Under the pieces are notes generated by a model, which saw only the letters and a program-made list of their open reading frames with translations, had not been told where the DNA came from and did no database searches. Below, one piece after another: positions 5,796 to 14,115 of a stretch of 18,192 bases of DNA (position 1 is the first letter of the stretch; each line of letters starts with the position of its first letter). The stretch covers positions 1 through 18,192 of the forward strand of contig JBILYK010000070.1 of the NCBI GenBank assembly GCA_044377735.1, in the 5' to 3' direction. Made by a program: the position numbers and the translations under genes. This DNA is from Tabrizicola_A sp044377735. Lineage in GTDB: Bacteria > Pseudomonadota > Alphaproteobacteria > Rhodobacterales > Rhodobacteraceae.

Positions 5796-7139
5796 TTAAA
5801 CCGCCGCCTCGACTGCCGCCACAATATCCCCCACCACCTCCGCCAACAGCCCCGCGTCCTCACATTCCGCCATCACGCGGATCAGCGGTTCTGTCCCCGA
5901 TTTGCGGATCAGGATGCGGCCCTTGTCGGCGATGCGCGCCTCATTGGCGCGGATCGTGGCCTGAACGGCAGCGCTGTCCAAGGGGGCTTTGCCCGCCTCA
6001 AAGCGGACGTTCTTCAAGAGTTGCGGCACGCTGGTGAATTGCTGGATCAGTGTGCTGGCGGCTTGGCCAGTGCGCGCCATCTCGGCCAGAAACTGCAATC
6101 CTGCCAAAAGCCCGTCGCCGGTCGTGGCATAATCGGTCATCACGATGTGGCCCGATTGCTCGCCGCCCAGATTCCAGCCGCCGCGCCGCATCGCCTCAAC
6201 CACATAACGGTCGCCTACCGCCGTGCGCTCAAGGCGCAGACCACGTGCGGCCAAGAACCGCTCCAGCCCAAGGTTTGACATGACGGTCGCCACCAGTGTG
6301 CCACCGTTCAACCGCCCCTCCTCGGCCCACCGCGCGGCGAACAGCGCCATGATCTGGTCACCATCCGCCACTTGGCCATGCTCATCCAAGATCATCACCC
6401 GGTCAGCATCGCCATCCAGCGAAATGCCCACATGTGCGCCATGCGCAACCACAGCTTCGGCGGCGGTCTGGGTGTAGGTGGACCCGCATTTTTCGTTGAT
6501 ATTGGTGCCGTTCGGGGTGACGCCCACCTGGATCACCTCTGCCCCCAACTCCCATAGCACATCGGGCGCGGCCTTATAGGCGGCGCCATTGGCGCAATCG
6601 ACCACCACCTTCAATCCGTCCAATCGCAACCCGGCGGGAAAGGTGGTCTTGGTATATTCGACATAACGCCCCAAAGCGTCATCAATCCGCTTGGCACGGC
6701 CAATGTTCTGGGGCTGGGCGGGCGTGATCTCGCCCGCCACCATCGCCTCGATCTCCATCTCCGCCTCATCCGACAGCTTGAACCCATCGGGGCCAAAGAA
6801 CTTGATGCCGTTGTCATGATGCGGGTTGTGGCTGGCCGAGATCATCACCCCCAGATCGGCCCGCATCGACCGGGTCAGAAACCCCACCGCAGGCGTCGGC
6901 ACCGGCCCCAGCAAAAGCACATTCATGCCTGTGCTGGTCAGGCCCGCCGTCAGCGCGTTTTCCAGCATATAGCCCGACAACCGTGTGTCCTTGCCAATTA
7001 CCACGCGGTGCGCGTTGCTGCCATCACGGCGGAAATACTGCCCGGCGGCTTGACCCAGCTTCAAGGCCATCTCGGCGGTCATCGGATAGGTGTTTGCCCG
7101 GCCCCGCACCCCATCAGTGCCGAAAAGCTTGCGCGTCAT
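5796..7139 (-). CDS. glmM: Phosphoglucosamine mutase GlmM
   Basis: A 447-residue cytoplasmic enzyme converting glucosamine-6-phosphate to glucosamine-1-phosphate, the step that feeds UDP-GlcNAc for peptidoglycan and lipopolysaccharide. The start is ATG 7139 (MTRKLFGTDGVRG), with AAGGGG eight bases upstream inside the folP 3' end; a further upstream ATG would add ten non-family residues. The catalytic phosphoserine is Ser103 in SASHNP. The Mg-binding loop is DGDADR with Asp242, 244 and 246. The sugar-recognition loop GGEQSGH and the C-terminal phosphate-binding RKSGTEPLIRVM are all intact. Length equals the E. coli protein within two residues. The start lies two bases after the folP stop, so folP and glmM are probably cotranscribed and coupled. 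Confidence 0.96.
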   Translation of the reverse strand: MTRKLFGTDGVRGRANTYPMTAEMALKLGQAAGQYFRRDGSNAHRVVIGKDTRLSGYMLENALTAGLTSTGMNVLLLGPVPTPAVGFLTRSMRADLGVMISASHNPHHDNGIKFFGPDGFKLSDEAEMEIEAMVAGEITPAQPQNIGRAKRIDDALGRYVEYTKTTFPAGLRLDGLKVVVDCANGAAYKAAPDVLWELGAEVIQVGVTPNGTNINEKCGSTYTQTAAEAVVAHGAHVGISLDGDADRVMILDEHGQVADGDQIMALFAARWAEEGRLNGGTLVATVMSNLGLERFLAARGLRLERTAVGDRYVVEAMRRGGWNLGGEQSGHIVMTDYATTGDGLLAGLQFLAEMARTGQAASTLIQQFTSVPQLLKNVRFEAGKAPLDSAAVQATIRANEARIADKGRILIRKSGTEPLIRVMAECEDAGLLAEVVGDIVAAVEAAV

Positions 7140-7141
7140 CG

Positions 7142-8149
7142 TCAATATCCCCTTGTAGCGGCCTGCCAAAGGCGCAGGGCCTGCCGCGTTTCGGCCACGT
7201 CATGCACCCGGATCATCTGCATCCCCTGCGCCACACCCGCCAAAGCGACGGCAAGTGACCCCGGCATGCGCCGCGCGGCCTCCGCCTCGGCACCGATGGT
7301 GCCGATGAACCGTTTGCGGCTGGCGCCCAGAAGCACCGGCACCCCCAGATTGTGAAATAAACTCAACCGCGCCAAAAGCGCCAAGTTATGCTCAAGCGTC
7401 TTGCCAAAGCCGATGCCGGGATCAATCGCCAGCTTGTGCCGCGAGATGCCCGCCGCCTCGGCCACAGCCAGGCGCGCGGCCAGCGCGTCATAGACATCCA
7501 GTAGCACATCCTCATAGTGCGGATCGTCCTGCATGGTGGCAGGCGTTTCTATGGAGTGCATCAAGACCACCGGTACGCCTGCCGCTGCCGCCACCCCAGC
7601 CATGGCCGGATCAAACCGCAAGGCGGTGACATCGTTCAGGATCGTCGCCCCTGCCGCAAAGGCCGCTTCGGCTACGGCGGCCTTGCGCGTGTCAATCGAT
7701 ATCGGGAGCGCCAATCCGCCCGCCCGCAAGGCGGCAATCACGGGTGCGGTGCGCTGGGTTTCTTCGGCGACCGACACTTCTGCCGCGCCCGGGCGCGTGC
7801 TTTCGCCACCAGCGTCCAGAATATCGGCCCCGTCCGCCATGCGCCGGGCCTGCATCAAGGCGGCCTCGGGGCGCAGAAAGAGCCCCCCATCCGAAAAACT
7901 GTCCGGTGTGATGTTCAAGATGCCCATGACGCGTGGCGCATCCATTGACAACCCACCGAAGTCAGGACGCGGGCAAGACAGCCGCGTGCGCTCTGCCTCG
8001 GTCAAATCGCCAAGACCGACAACGCGTGGCACCTCACCGCGCGACAGGATCTCCACCCGATCAAACCAACACCAGCCCCCTGCCAAGGGTACGGCCCCGG
8101 CCGGGCGGGCAGGGTCACTCATCGAGATGGGGCGCAGATACTGGCTCAC
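7142..8149 (-). CDS. folP: Dihydropteroate synthase FolP
   Basis: A 335-residue enzyme that condenses 6-hydroxymethyl-dihydropterin pyrophosphate with p-aminobenzoate, the sulfonamide-targeted step of folate synthesis. The GTG at 8149 is preferred: AAGGG lies six bases before it and it gives MSQYLRPI; an ATG 13 codons on has no clear ribosome site. Residues from about 70 form the TIM-barrel with all family signatures: MGILNITPDSFSDGG, DAGGESTRPGA, ISIDTRK, ILNDVTAL, LAIDPGIGFGKT and LLGASRKRF. The N-terminal 65 or so residues (LAGGWCWFDRVEILSRG) form an extension before the barrel, recalled as usual for Rhodobacteraceae. It sits between folB and glmM. Confidence 0.95.
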   Translation of the reverse strand: MSQYLRPISMSDPARPAGAVPLAGGWCWFDRVEILSRGEVPRVVGLGDLTEAERTRLSCPRPDFGGLSMDAPRVMGILNITPDSFSDGGLFLRPEAALMQARRMADGADILDAGGESTRPGAAEVSVAEETQRTAPVIAALRAGGLALPISIDTRKAAVAEAAFAAGATILNDVTALRFDPAMAGVAAAAGVPVVLMHSIETPATMQDDPHYEDVLLDVYDALAARLAVAEAAGISRHKLAIDPGIGFGKTLEHNLALLARLSLFHNLGVPVLLGASRKRFIGTIGAEAEAARRMPGSLAVALAGVAQGMQMIRVHDVAETRQALRLWQAATRGY

Positions 8150-8169
8150 AAACAGCCCTTCAACGTGGC

Positions 8170-8229
8170 GAAAAATATCCTGCGGGGGGTCCGGGGGGCG
8201 CAAAGCCTCCCGGGGGCGCCGCAAGCGGT
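8170..8229. repeat. GC-rich intergenic repeat of Rhodobacteraceae type
   Basis: The minus strand runs GGCGCCCCCGGGAGGCTTTG, then CGCCCCCCGGACCCCCCG and CAGGATATTTTTCG. From memory, Rhodobacteraceae genomes carry many intergenic copies of a G/C-block, CCCCCGGA, GATATTT sequence of this form. It occupies about half of the 127-base folB-folP gap and can fold into a GC-rich hairpin. Copy number in this genome cannot be judged from the window. Confidence 0.45.
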
Positions 8230-8276
8230 CTGCCTGCCGGATTAAGCCCCAACGCCCCACCGGGCAAGTGGGAAGC

Positions 8277-9185
8277 TCAGGCCGTTTCCACCCGCACGCG
8301 GCTTCCTGCCGGAAGTGTAACAGTGCCGTGAACGATCAACCTCTCGGCCGCCATGGTTTCGGCCAACCACAGGGCCAGCGCCACTGGCTCACGCGAATGG
8401 GGGCCATCGACCGCATCCAGCACCAGCTTTGATGGTGCCCAAACCATCATCTGACCACGCTTTACCGCCCAATCGATCTCGGTCCGTGTCGCCATCACCA
8501 CGCAGCGTGGATCGCGTGCAGCCAAGACCCAGGCATTTTGTTCAATCGCCAGCATGTCCACCCGGCGCTGGGTGGGCTTGTGGCCGGTCTGGGGGCGAGC
8601 CATGTCAGGAAGGCCGACGGCCAAGATCACCGGCAGACCCCGTGCCTGCAGCGCATCCAGCCGGGCAGGTAGGTCGGGAGCATGGATCGCGGCATTATCC
8701 AGGTAAACGACCAGCGGGTGCAAAGCCGCCTCTTGCCCATCTTGCCCCAACACTTTCAAGGCGGCCTCGGCGCGGCTGCGGACAATCTCGACGCCCAGCT
8801 TATAGGGGCCGATGTCCAGCTTTTCGATCCGCACAAAAGCGCGCATCGCCTGCGGCTCGGCCAGAATGCGTTCCGCCACCCGCTCGGCCAGCGTCTCTAA
8901 AAGGTTCAGCCGCTCGGCGGCAAGCTCGGTAGCAATCGCTTCGGTGATCCGGTCATAGGACAGGATCTTGTCAACATCATCATCCAAGGGGGCAGGGGCG
9001 GGGCGCACCTCGACCACCACATTGAACATCACTCGCTGGGTATGGCCGCGTTCCGTTTGAAACGCGCCGATTTCCACCTCGACCACATGATCGCGCAAGC
9101 TGATCCGATCGCGCGGATCGGCGCTGGCCGAGGCAACGGAACGCTCTTCAGGATGGGCAAAGGCAAGCCTTATGTCGCTGGTCAT
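8277..9185 (-). CDS. folB: Dihydroneopterin aldolase FolB with C-terminal extra domain
   Basis: A 302-residue protein; classical FolB is about 120. Residues 28-140 are the aldolase domain: RDHVVEVEIGAFQTERG with the conserved glutamate, DDVDKILSYDRI, LNLLETLAERVAERIL, and VRIEKLDIGPYKLGVEIVRSR with the lysine region near the active site. It converts 7,8-dihydroneopterin to 6-hydroxymethyl-dihydropterin, the FolP pathway substrate. Residues 157-290 are extra: LVVYLDN, GLPVILAVGLPDMAR, RRVDMLAIEQNAWVLAA, MMVWAPSKLVLDA and REPVALALWLAETMAAERLI. The last blocks recall amino-acid-kinase folds (an SDSxAAWLA-like helix before a strand), but nucleotide-binding Gly-rich and Lys residues are not evident. 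The start ATG 9185 has GGAGGG four bases upstream. It is followed by folP, 127 bases downstream. Confidence 0.88.
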   Translation of the reverse strand: MTSDIRLAFAHPEERSVASASADPRDRISLRDHVVEVEIGAFQTERGHTQRVMFNVVVEVRPAPAPLDDDVDKILSYDRITEAIATELAAERLNLLETLAERVAERILAEPQAMRAFVRIEKLDIGPYKLGVEIVRSRAEAALKVLGQDGQEAALHPLVVYLDNAAIHAPDLPARLDALQARGLPVILAVGLPDMARPQTGHKPTQRRVDMLAIEQNAWVLAARDPRCVVMATRTEIDWAVKRGQMMVWAPSKLVLDAVDGPHSREPVALALWLAETMAAERLIVHGTVTLPAGSRVRVETA

Positions 9186-9334
9186 CTTGCCCTCCGATGG
9201 GCCGGCCGAATAGGTCAGTCACAGGCTAATGCCTCGCCCTGCCTTCGCCTATCCCGAAGGCGGCATTGGAATCAACCCGAACGACGCCTAAGGCCAAAGA
9301 TCAGGGACCGACAAAATCAGCAATACGCCTAGGA

Positions 9335-10015
9335 TCAGGGTTTGTAGAACAGATGCGCCCCGATCGCGGCGGTCCGTTCATAGACACGGGACCATCTTGG
9401 ATTGACGGCACGGGTATGGAAATGCGTCGCGCCATAGGTCAACTGGCGTGGCGCGCCGTCCAGCATCAGCCGGGCAATGCGCCCAGCCTTATCCACAGCC
9501 TCGCGGTCGCGCATCACGTCACGTGCTCCGTCGCAATTGTAGGAAAACTGGCAACCGCCCCGGCCGCCTTGTTCCACCACGCTGCAGACCGTGTTGGGGT
9601 AGAGTGAACTGTCGACGCGATTCAGGATCACCTCAGCCACGGCAAACTGGCCCTTCAGGCTTTCGCCGCGCGATTCAAAATACAACGCCTTGGTCAGGCA
9701 CTGCCACTGCGCGTCGCCGGTTGGGGCGGGAAGGCCGACAAGAAATTCATGCGTATAAGACAGGTCAGCGACCTGCGCCGCAGCCGCTGCCTTCCGCGCC
9801 TTCTTCGTGCCAAGAATACCCGTGGCAAGTGCGGTGAGCTGTGCCTCGGGCAAGGCTTCAATCGTCTTGTGCTCCGCGCCCAAAAGGCTGCGGAATTGTT
9901 GGCCGAGCACGACCTGTGGTTCGTTGGACTGGCTCACCGTCACTTCGGCGAAGGCCGCTCCGATCTGGACGGTCAGCGCGATCAGCGCAGAGGTCCATAT
10001 ATGGTGCAAGCGCAT
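9335..10015 (-). CDS. SleB/CwlJ-type cell-wall hydrolase
   Basis: A 226-residue exported protein. Residues 1-23 form a signal peptide ending AFA. A linker of about 80 residues, Ala/Lys-rich near 70-85, precedes a Hydrolase_2 domain from about 105 to the end. That domain has ALYFESRGE with the likely catalytic Glu114, GQFAVAEVILNRV, GGCQFSYNCDG, LTYGATHFHT and a terminal HLFYKP. Four cysteines (106, 144, 155, 161) could form disulfides in the periplasm. The family (Bacillus SleB/CwlJ) cleaves peptidoglycan glycan strands. Non-sporulating alphaproteobacteria carry such enzymes for general wall turnover, which is the inferred role. The start ATG 10015 has only a weak GGGAC site upstream. It is separated from folB by 149 bases and from the dikinase-like gene by 184, so it may be transcribed on its own. 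Confidence 0.87.
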   Translation of the reverse strand: MRLHHIWTSALIALTVQIGAAFAEVTVSQSNEPQVVLGQQFRSLLGAEHKTIEALPEAQLTALATGILGTKKARKAAAAAQVADLSYTHEFLVGLPAPTGDAQWQCLTKALYFESRGESLKGQFAVAEVILNRVDSSLYPNTVCSVVEQGGRGGCQFSYNCDGARDVMRDREAVDKAGRIARLMLDGAPRQLTYGATHFHTRAVNPRWSRVYERTAAIGAHLFYKP

Positions 10016-10199
10016 TGTCTTGTGGTCCCGGTTGTTTCAGTCAGTGCTGACATGGGCTTTCCCAGTCAACGGGTGCTCGGCCTAAACGCCGAAGGCCAGC
10101 GCGTCCACCGCTGTTGCCATAATACAACCGCAAATGCCGTAACTTCGGCGGGATATTGCCGAAACAGTTAGAGAATTTTTTCAGATGTAGCCGCCAAAG

Positions 10200-12761
10200 T
10201 CATGATTTTATGTCAGAAACGCTCCGCGCCCCACGATCTGCCAAGGCCAGATGCGCGGCGGCCAAACGGGCCAAAGGCACTCGAAACGGGCTGCACGACA
10301 CGTAATCGAAGCCCTGCCCGCGGCAGAAGGCAATCGATTCGGGGTTGCCGCCATGCTCACCACAGATGCTCAGCGTCAGATCCTTTCGGGTCGCGCGGCC
10401 GCGTTCTGCGCCGATCTGCAACAGCTCTCCCACCCCGTCGACATCCAGCACATGGAATGGGTCCTCGGGGAACACGCCTTGCTGAACATAGGTGTTCATG
10501 AACCGCCCCGCATCGTCGCGCGACAGGCCATAGGTCATCTGCGTCAGGTCGTTGGTGCCAAACGACAAGAAGGCGGCATGCTGGGCGATTTCGCCAGCAC
10601 GCAGCGCGGCGCGTGGCGTTTCCACCATAACGCCCAGCTTATAGTCAAACTGCACGCCCGTTTTCACCCGCACCGCGGCGGCGACAGCGTCGATATGGGT
10701 CTTGACCAGTTCCACCTCGCGCCGCGCGCTGACAAGTGGGATCATGATTTCAGGCACCACTGCGGTGCCTTTCTTGGCCACGACAACCGTGGCCTCAAAG
10801 ATCGCCTGCGCCTGCATGGCGTAGATTTCCGGCAAGACCACGCCCAACCGCACACCACGCATGCCCAGCATCGGGTTGAACTCGGCCAAAGCCTCGGCGC
10901 GGCGCGTCACATCTGACAGGGGCTTGTCCAGCGCCTCGGCCAATTCGCGCAGACCCTCGCGTGAGTGCGGCAGGAATTCATGCAACGGTGGATCGAACAG
11001 GCGAATGCACACCGGCAGGCCGGCCATGATCTCAAACAATTGCACAAAGTCATCGCGCTGCATCGGCAAGAGCCGCGCAAGGGCGGCCGCCCGGTCCTGT
11101 GAGGTATCGGCAAAGATCATCTCGCGCATCACGACCAGACGATCTTCGTCAAAGAACATGTGCTCAGTGCGGCACAAGCCGATTCCTTGGGCTTCAAACT
11201 GCCGGGCCATGGCGGCATCGGCGGGCGTGTCGGCATTGGCGCGAATGCCGATGTCGCGCACCTCATCCGCCCAGCCCAAAAGTGTGCGAAAACTGTCGTC
11301 CAGCGCGGGCGCCAGCATCTCGGCGGCACCTGCCAGAACCTCGCCCGTGGTGCCGTCCAGCGTGACGACGTCGCCTTCACGAAACACCCGGCCGTCCGCG
11401 GCGACCAGCTTTTTGTCTTTGCTGTCCAGCCGCAACCCCAATGCCCCAACCACACACGGCAGGCCCAAGCCGCGCGCGATCACCGCCGCATGGCTGGTGA
11501 CGCCGCCGCGTTCGGTCAGAACCCCAACCGCCGAATGCATGCCGCGAATGTCCTCGGGTGCGGTTTCGCGCCGCACCAAGATGCAAGGTTCGCCACGCGC
11601 AGCGCTTGCCTGCGCTGCGGGAGAGGAAAACACAAGCCGCCCCACCGCGCCTCCGGGACTTGCCGCGATGCCCTTGGCAAAGACATCGCGCGGCACCCTC
11701 GGATCGACCTGTGGATGCAAGAGTTCAGACAGCGCGCGAGGTTCTACCCGAAGCACGGCCTCGTCATGCGAAATCACCCCGTCCTGCGCCAAGGCCACTG
11801 CAATCTTCAGCCCGGCCCTGGCCGAGCGTTGAACCTTGATCGCGTCCAGAACCGACAGATGCCCATCCTCGATGGTGAACTCGATCTGCATTTCCTCGCG
11901 CAGCCGCGCCCGGCAAGCCGCGCCGTGGCGGGCAAGCTCGGCAAAGATTTCAGGCGAAAGATCTTCAAGCGAGGGGCCGCGCGGATCGCGGGTCAGATAC
12001 ATCGCCTCGGTTTTTTTCAGCGCATCGCGCCCTTGCGAGTTGCCCAGATATCGCCCGGTGATTTGTGCCAATCCGGTGACCGGATCGACAAATTGAATCA
12101 CACCAGACCCCGAAAGCCCCTGGCCAATGCCCTGCGCCATGGCCTGCACCACAAGCCCCAGCGCCGCCTCAACCGGCGCACCCTTGGCTTGGCGCAAGAG
12201 CCGCGCCGAGGTGCCCTCCCAAGCCCGCGCCATGGACCGCAGGATCTCGCTAAGCTGCTGTGCGGGGTCCTCGGGAAAGGCTTCGTCCATTTCCCGCTCA
12301 TACTGACGCAAAGACTCACGCAGGGCGTCAGGGCCGGGCTTGATATCATCGAACATATCGGGGTCGAGACGGGCCACATGAATGGCATAAGATTGCACAA
12401 ATCGAAGATAAAGCGCATCCGCGGCCTCAGCTCCGTGGCGTTGCACCAAAGCGGCATGCCGCTCGGCATTCATACCCACATTCAGCACCGTGCCTGGCCC
12501 ACCCCAATCGGGGTTCTCGGGGCTGGGGCGCACCGAGATCAGCGCCATCTCGCCAAAATGGGTCAGAATGGCGCGGGCATCCAGAGTATGACCTGCCGCA
12601 ATCGCCCGCACGGTCGGCGCGGGCAAGGCCACAGTTTGCGGCACCGGCATCTCGAGACGCACCAGCCGTTGCAGGCATTTCGCCCGCCAGCCATGGGCTT
12701 GGGTCGAAATGGCCGCCGTCGGCGTGACTTCGGTATAGTCGAGAGGCGGGATTTTCTGCAC
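10200..12761 (-). CDS. Pyruvate phosphate dikinase-like (PEP-utilizing) protein with altered ATP site
   Basis: An 853-residue, three-domain protein of the pyruvate phosphate dikinase (PPDK) family. Residues about 20-340 match the ATP-grasp domain weakly, 360-480 are the swivelling phosphohistidine domain, and 500-840 the PEP/pyruvate barrel. The phosphohistidine motif is intact (RGGVTSHAAVIARGLG, His424), and so are RTEHMFF, GTNDLTQMTYGLSRDD and ICGEHGG with the proton-donor Cys800. In the ATP-grasp part, remembered catalytic positions of Clostridium symbiosum PPDK appear changed. Lys22 aligns with Arg26, Asp321 with Gln292 and Gln335 with Asp306; Arg92 (Arg78) and Glu323 (Glu294) are kept. 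The RSGAxxSMPGMM block is replaced by RPSPENPDWGGPG before TVLNVGMN. The start is GTG 12761 with AAAAGG seven bases upstream. It may interconvert pyruvate and PEP with a different phosphate donor, or be regulatory. It is divergent from the aminotransferase gene. Confidence 0.8.
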   Translation of the reverse strand: MQKIPPLDYTEVTPTAAISTQAHGWRAKCLQRLVRLEMPVPQTVALPAPTVRAIAAGHTLDARAILTHFGEMALISVRPSPENPDWGGPGTVLNVGMNAERHAALVQRHGAEAADALYLRFVQSYAIHVARLDPDMFDDIKPGPDALRESLRQYEREMDEAFPEDPAQQLSEILRSMARAWEGTSARLLRQAKGAPVEAALGLVVQAMAQGIGQGLSGSGVIQFVDPVTGLAQITGRYLGNSQGRDALKKTEAMYLTRDPRGPSLEDLSPEIFAELARHGAACRARLREEMQIEFTIEDGHLSVLDAIKVQRSARAGLKIAVALAQDGVISHDEAVLRVEPRALSELLHPQVDPRVPRDVFAKGIAASPGGAVGRLVFSSPAAQASAARGEPCILVRRETAPEDIRGMHSAVGVLTERGGVTSHAAVIARGLGLPCVVGALGLRLDSKDKKLVAADGRVFREGDVVTLDGTTGEVLAGAAEMLAPALDDSFRTLLGWADEVRDIGIRANADTPADAAMARQFEAQGIGLCRTEHMFFDEDRLVVMREMIFADTSQDRAAALARLLPMQRDDFVQLFEIMAGLPVCIRLFDPPLHEFLPHSREGLRELAEALDKPLSDVTRRAEALAEFNPMLGMRGVRLGVVLPEIYAMQAQAIFEATVVVAKKGTAVVPEIMIPLVSARREVELVKTHIDAVAAAVRVKTGVQFDYKLGVMVETPRAALRAGEIAQHAAFLSFGTNDLTQMTYGLSRDDAGRFMNTYVQQGVFPEDPFHVLDVDGVGELLQIGAERGRATRKDLTLSICGEHGGNPESIAFCRGQGFDYVSCSPFRVPLARLAAAHLALADRGARSVSDIKS

Positions 12762-12981
12762 TGCGGCACCTTTTCTTTGCGGTCGCAGGATACACCCGAA
12801 CGTCTGTCACGCAAGCCTTACAACCGCTTGTCAGGTCGGGAAGTTTTGCAGGCCCGGTGCGGCCTTTCTTTGCCGTCAGGGCGAAATCGGCATCAAAGGC
12901 CGTGCTTGCACGTCGCTTTTCGTGCAGCCCGCCACAGAAAACCCAGTAATCTGCCCGCGAAACAGAACACAGGAGCCCCCG

Positions 12982-14106
12982 ATGAAACTGCCGCACGACC
13001 ATATTGACGAGGGTGGCTTGCAAGAGTTCTCGGTCGTTTTCACCGATCGCAGCCTGAACCACATGTCGGCGCGCTTCCAAGGCGTGATGCGCGATGTCTC
13101 CACCATGCTGCGCGACGTCTACAACGGCAGCGCTGTGGCCCTTGTGCCGGGCGGCGGCACCTATGCGATGGAAGCCGTGGCGCGTCAGTTTGGCCAAGGC
13201 CGCGCGCTGATCGTGCGCAACGGCTGGTTCTCGTACCGCTGGACGCAGATATTTGACGCCGGCGGCTTTGCCAAGGAAACCACCGTAGTCATGGCCCGCG
13301 CGGCAGGCAATTCCGCGCAGTCGCCTTTTGCGCCGCCGCCGATTGAAGAGGTGGTCGCCAAAATCCATGAGACAAAGCCGGACGCTGTCTTTGCGCCGCA
13401 TGTTGAAACCTCGGCCGGGATCATTCTGCCCGATGACTATATCGCCGCCATGGCGGCCGCCGCACATGAGGTGGGCGCACTTTTGGTGCTTGATTGCATC
13501 GCATCGGGCTGCATCTGGGTCGACATGGCGGCGCTTGGGATCGATGCGGTCATCACCGCGCCGCAAAAGGGCTGGTCTGCCAGCCCGGCAACGGGGGTCG
13601 TTGTGATGAGCCCGCGCGCCGAGGCGCGGTTGGCTGAGACCACGTCGAACAGCTTTGCCATCGATCTGAAGAAATGGCGCGCGATCATGGAGGCCTTTGA
13701 AAAGGGCGGCCACGCCTATCACGCCACCATGCCGACCGATGCCATCGTGGGGTTCCGCGATGCCATGCTAGAAACCAAAGCCATGGGATTTGCCGAGGCC
13801 AAGGCCGCGCAATGGGCGCTGGGCCGGGCGGTGCGGGCCATGCTCGCGGCTAAGGGGGTGCCTTCGGTTGCCGCTGAAGGTTTTCAGGCACCGGGCGTGG
13901 TGGTCAGCTTTACCACCGACCCGGACGTGCAGAACGGATCCAAGTTCAAGGCGCTGGGCTATCAGATTGCCGCCGGTGTACCTTTGCAGGTGGGCGAGAG
14001 TGCCGAGTTCCGAACCTTCCGGCTGGGTCTGTTCGGCTTGGACAAACTGGCCGATGTGCCCGCCACCGTTGCTCGTCTGCAATCGGCGCTCGATCAGGTT
14101 CTGTAA
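12982..14106 (+). CDS. Class V PLP-dependent aminotransferase
   Basis: A 374-residue fold-type I enzyme of the alanine-glyoxylate/serine-glyoxylate group. The start is ATG 12982, six bases after AGGAG. The glycine-rich cofactor phosphate loop is VPGGGTYAMEAV, the ring-nitrogen aspartate is Asp171 in LVLDCIAS, and the Schiff-base lysine is Lys196 in TAPQKGWSASP. The C-terminal FRLGLFG carries the carboxylate-binding arginine region. The substrate cannot be set from sequence. The gene is nine bases from the agmatinase-family gene that follows, so they form a two-gene unit. Pairing with a ureohydrolase suggests amino-group handling in arginine, agmatine or guanidino-acid catabolism, but this is inference. 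The 220-base divergent gap before it should hold promoters for both directions. Confidence 0.86.
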   Translation: MKLPHDHIDEGGLQEFSVVFTDRSLNHMSARFQGVMRDVSTMLRDVYNGSAVALVPGGGTYAMEAVARQFGQGRALIVRNGWFSYRWTQIFDAGGFAKETTVVMARAAGNSAQSPFAPPPIEEVVAKIHETKPDAVFAPHVETSAGIILPDDYIAAMAAAAHEVGALLVLDCIASGCIWVDMAALGIDAVITAPQKGWSASPATGVVVMSPRAEARLAETTSNSFAIDLKKWRAIMEAFEKGGHAYHATMPTDAIVGFRDAMLETKAMGFAEAKAAQWALGRAVRAMLAAKGVPSVAAEGFQAPGVVVSFTTDPDVQNGSKFKALGYQIAAGVPLQVGESAEFRTFRLGLFGLDKLADVPATVARLQSALDQVL

Positions 14107-14115
14107 GGGGGCGCC

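Noticed and set aside
7533..8432. 299-codon plus-strand frame opposite folP
   Set aside because: Arg/Ser/Pro-rich antisense shadow; all dihydropteroate synthase signatures are on the other strand.
10016..10199. A strong terminator or promoter between the hydrolase and dikinase-like genes
   Set aside because: There are short inverted repeats such as CTCGGC/GCCGAAG and a TTGACT, but no paired -10 element at the right spacing and no hairpin with a U-run.
11160..13007. 615-codon plus-strand frame across the dikinase-like gene
   Set aside because: It is antisense to a well-supported 853-residue protein, its product is rich in His/Arg/Gln without motifs, and it runs into the start of the aminotransferase gene.
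12427..13722. 431-codon minus-strand frame spanning the divergent promoter gap and the aminotransferase start
   Set aside because: It overlaps two strong genes, including the divergent intergenic gap, and has no family features.
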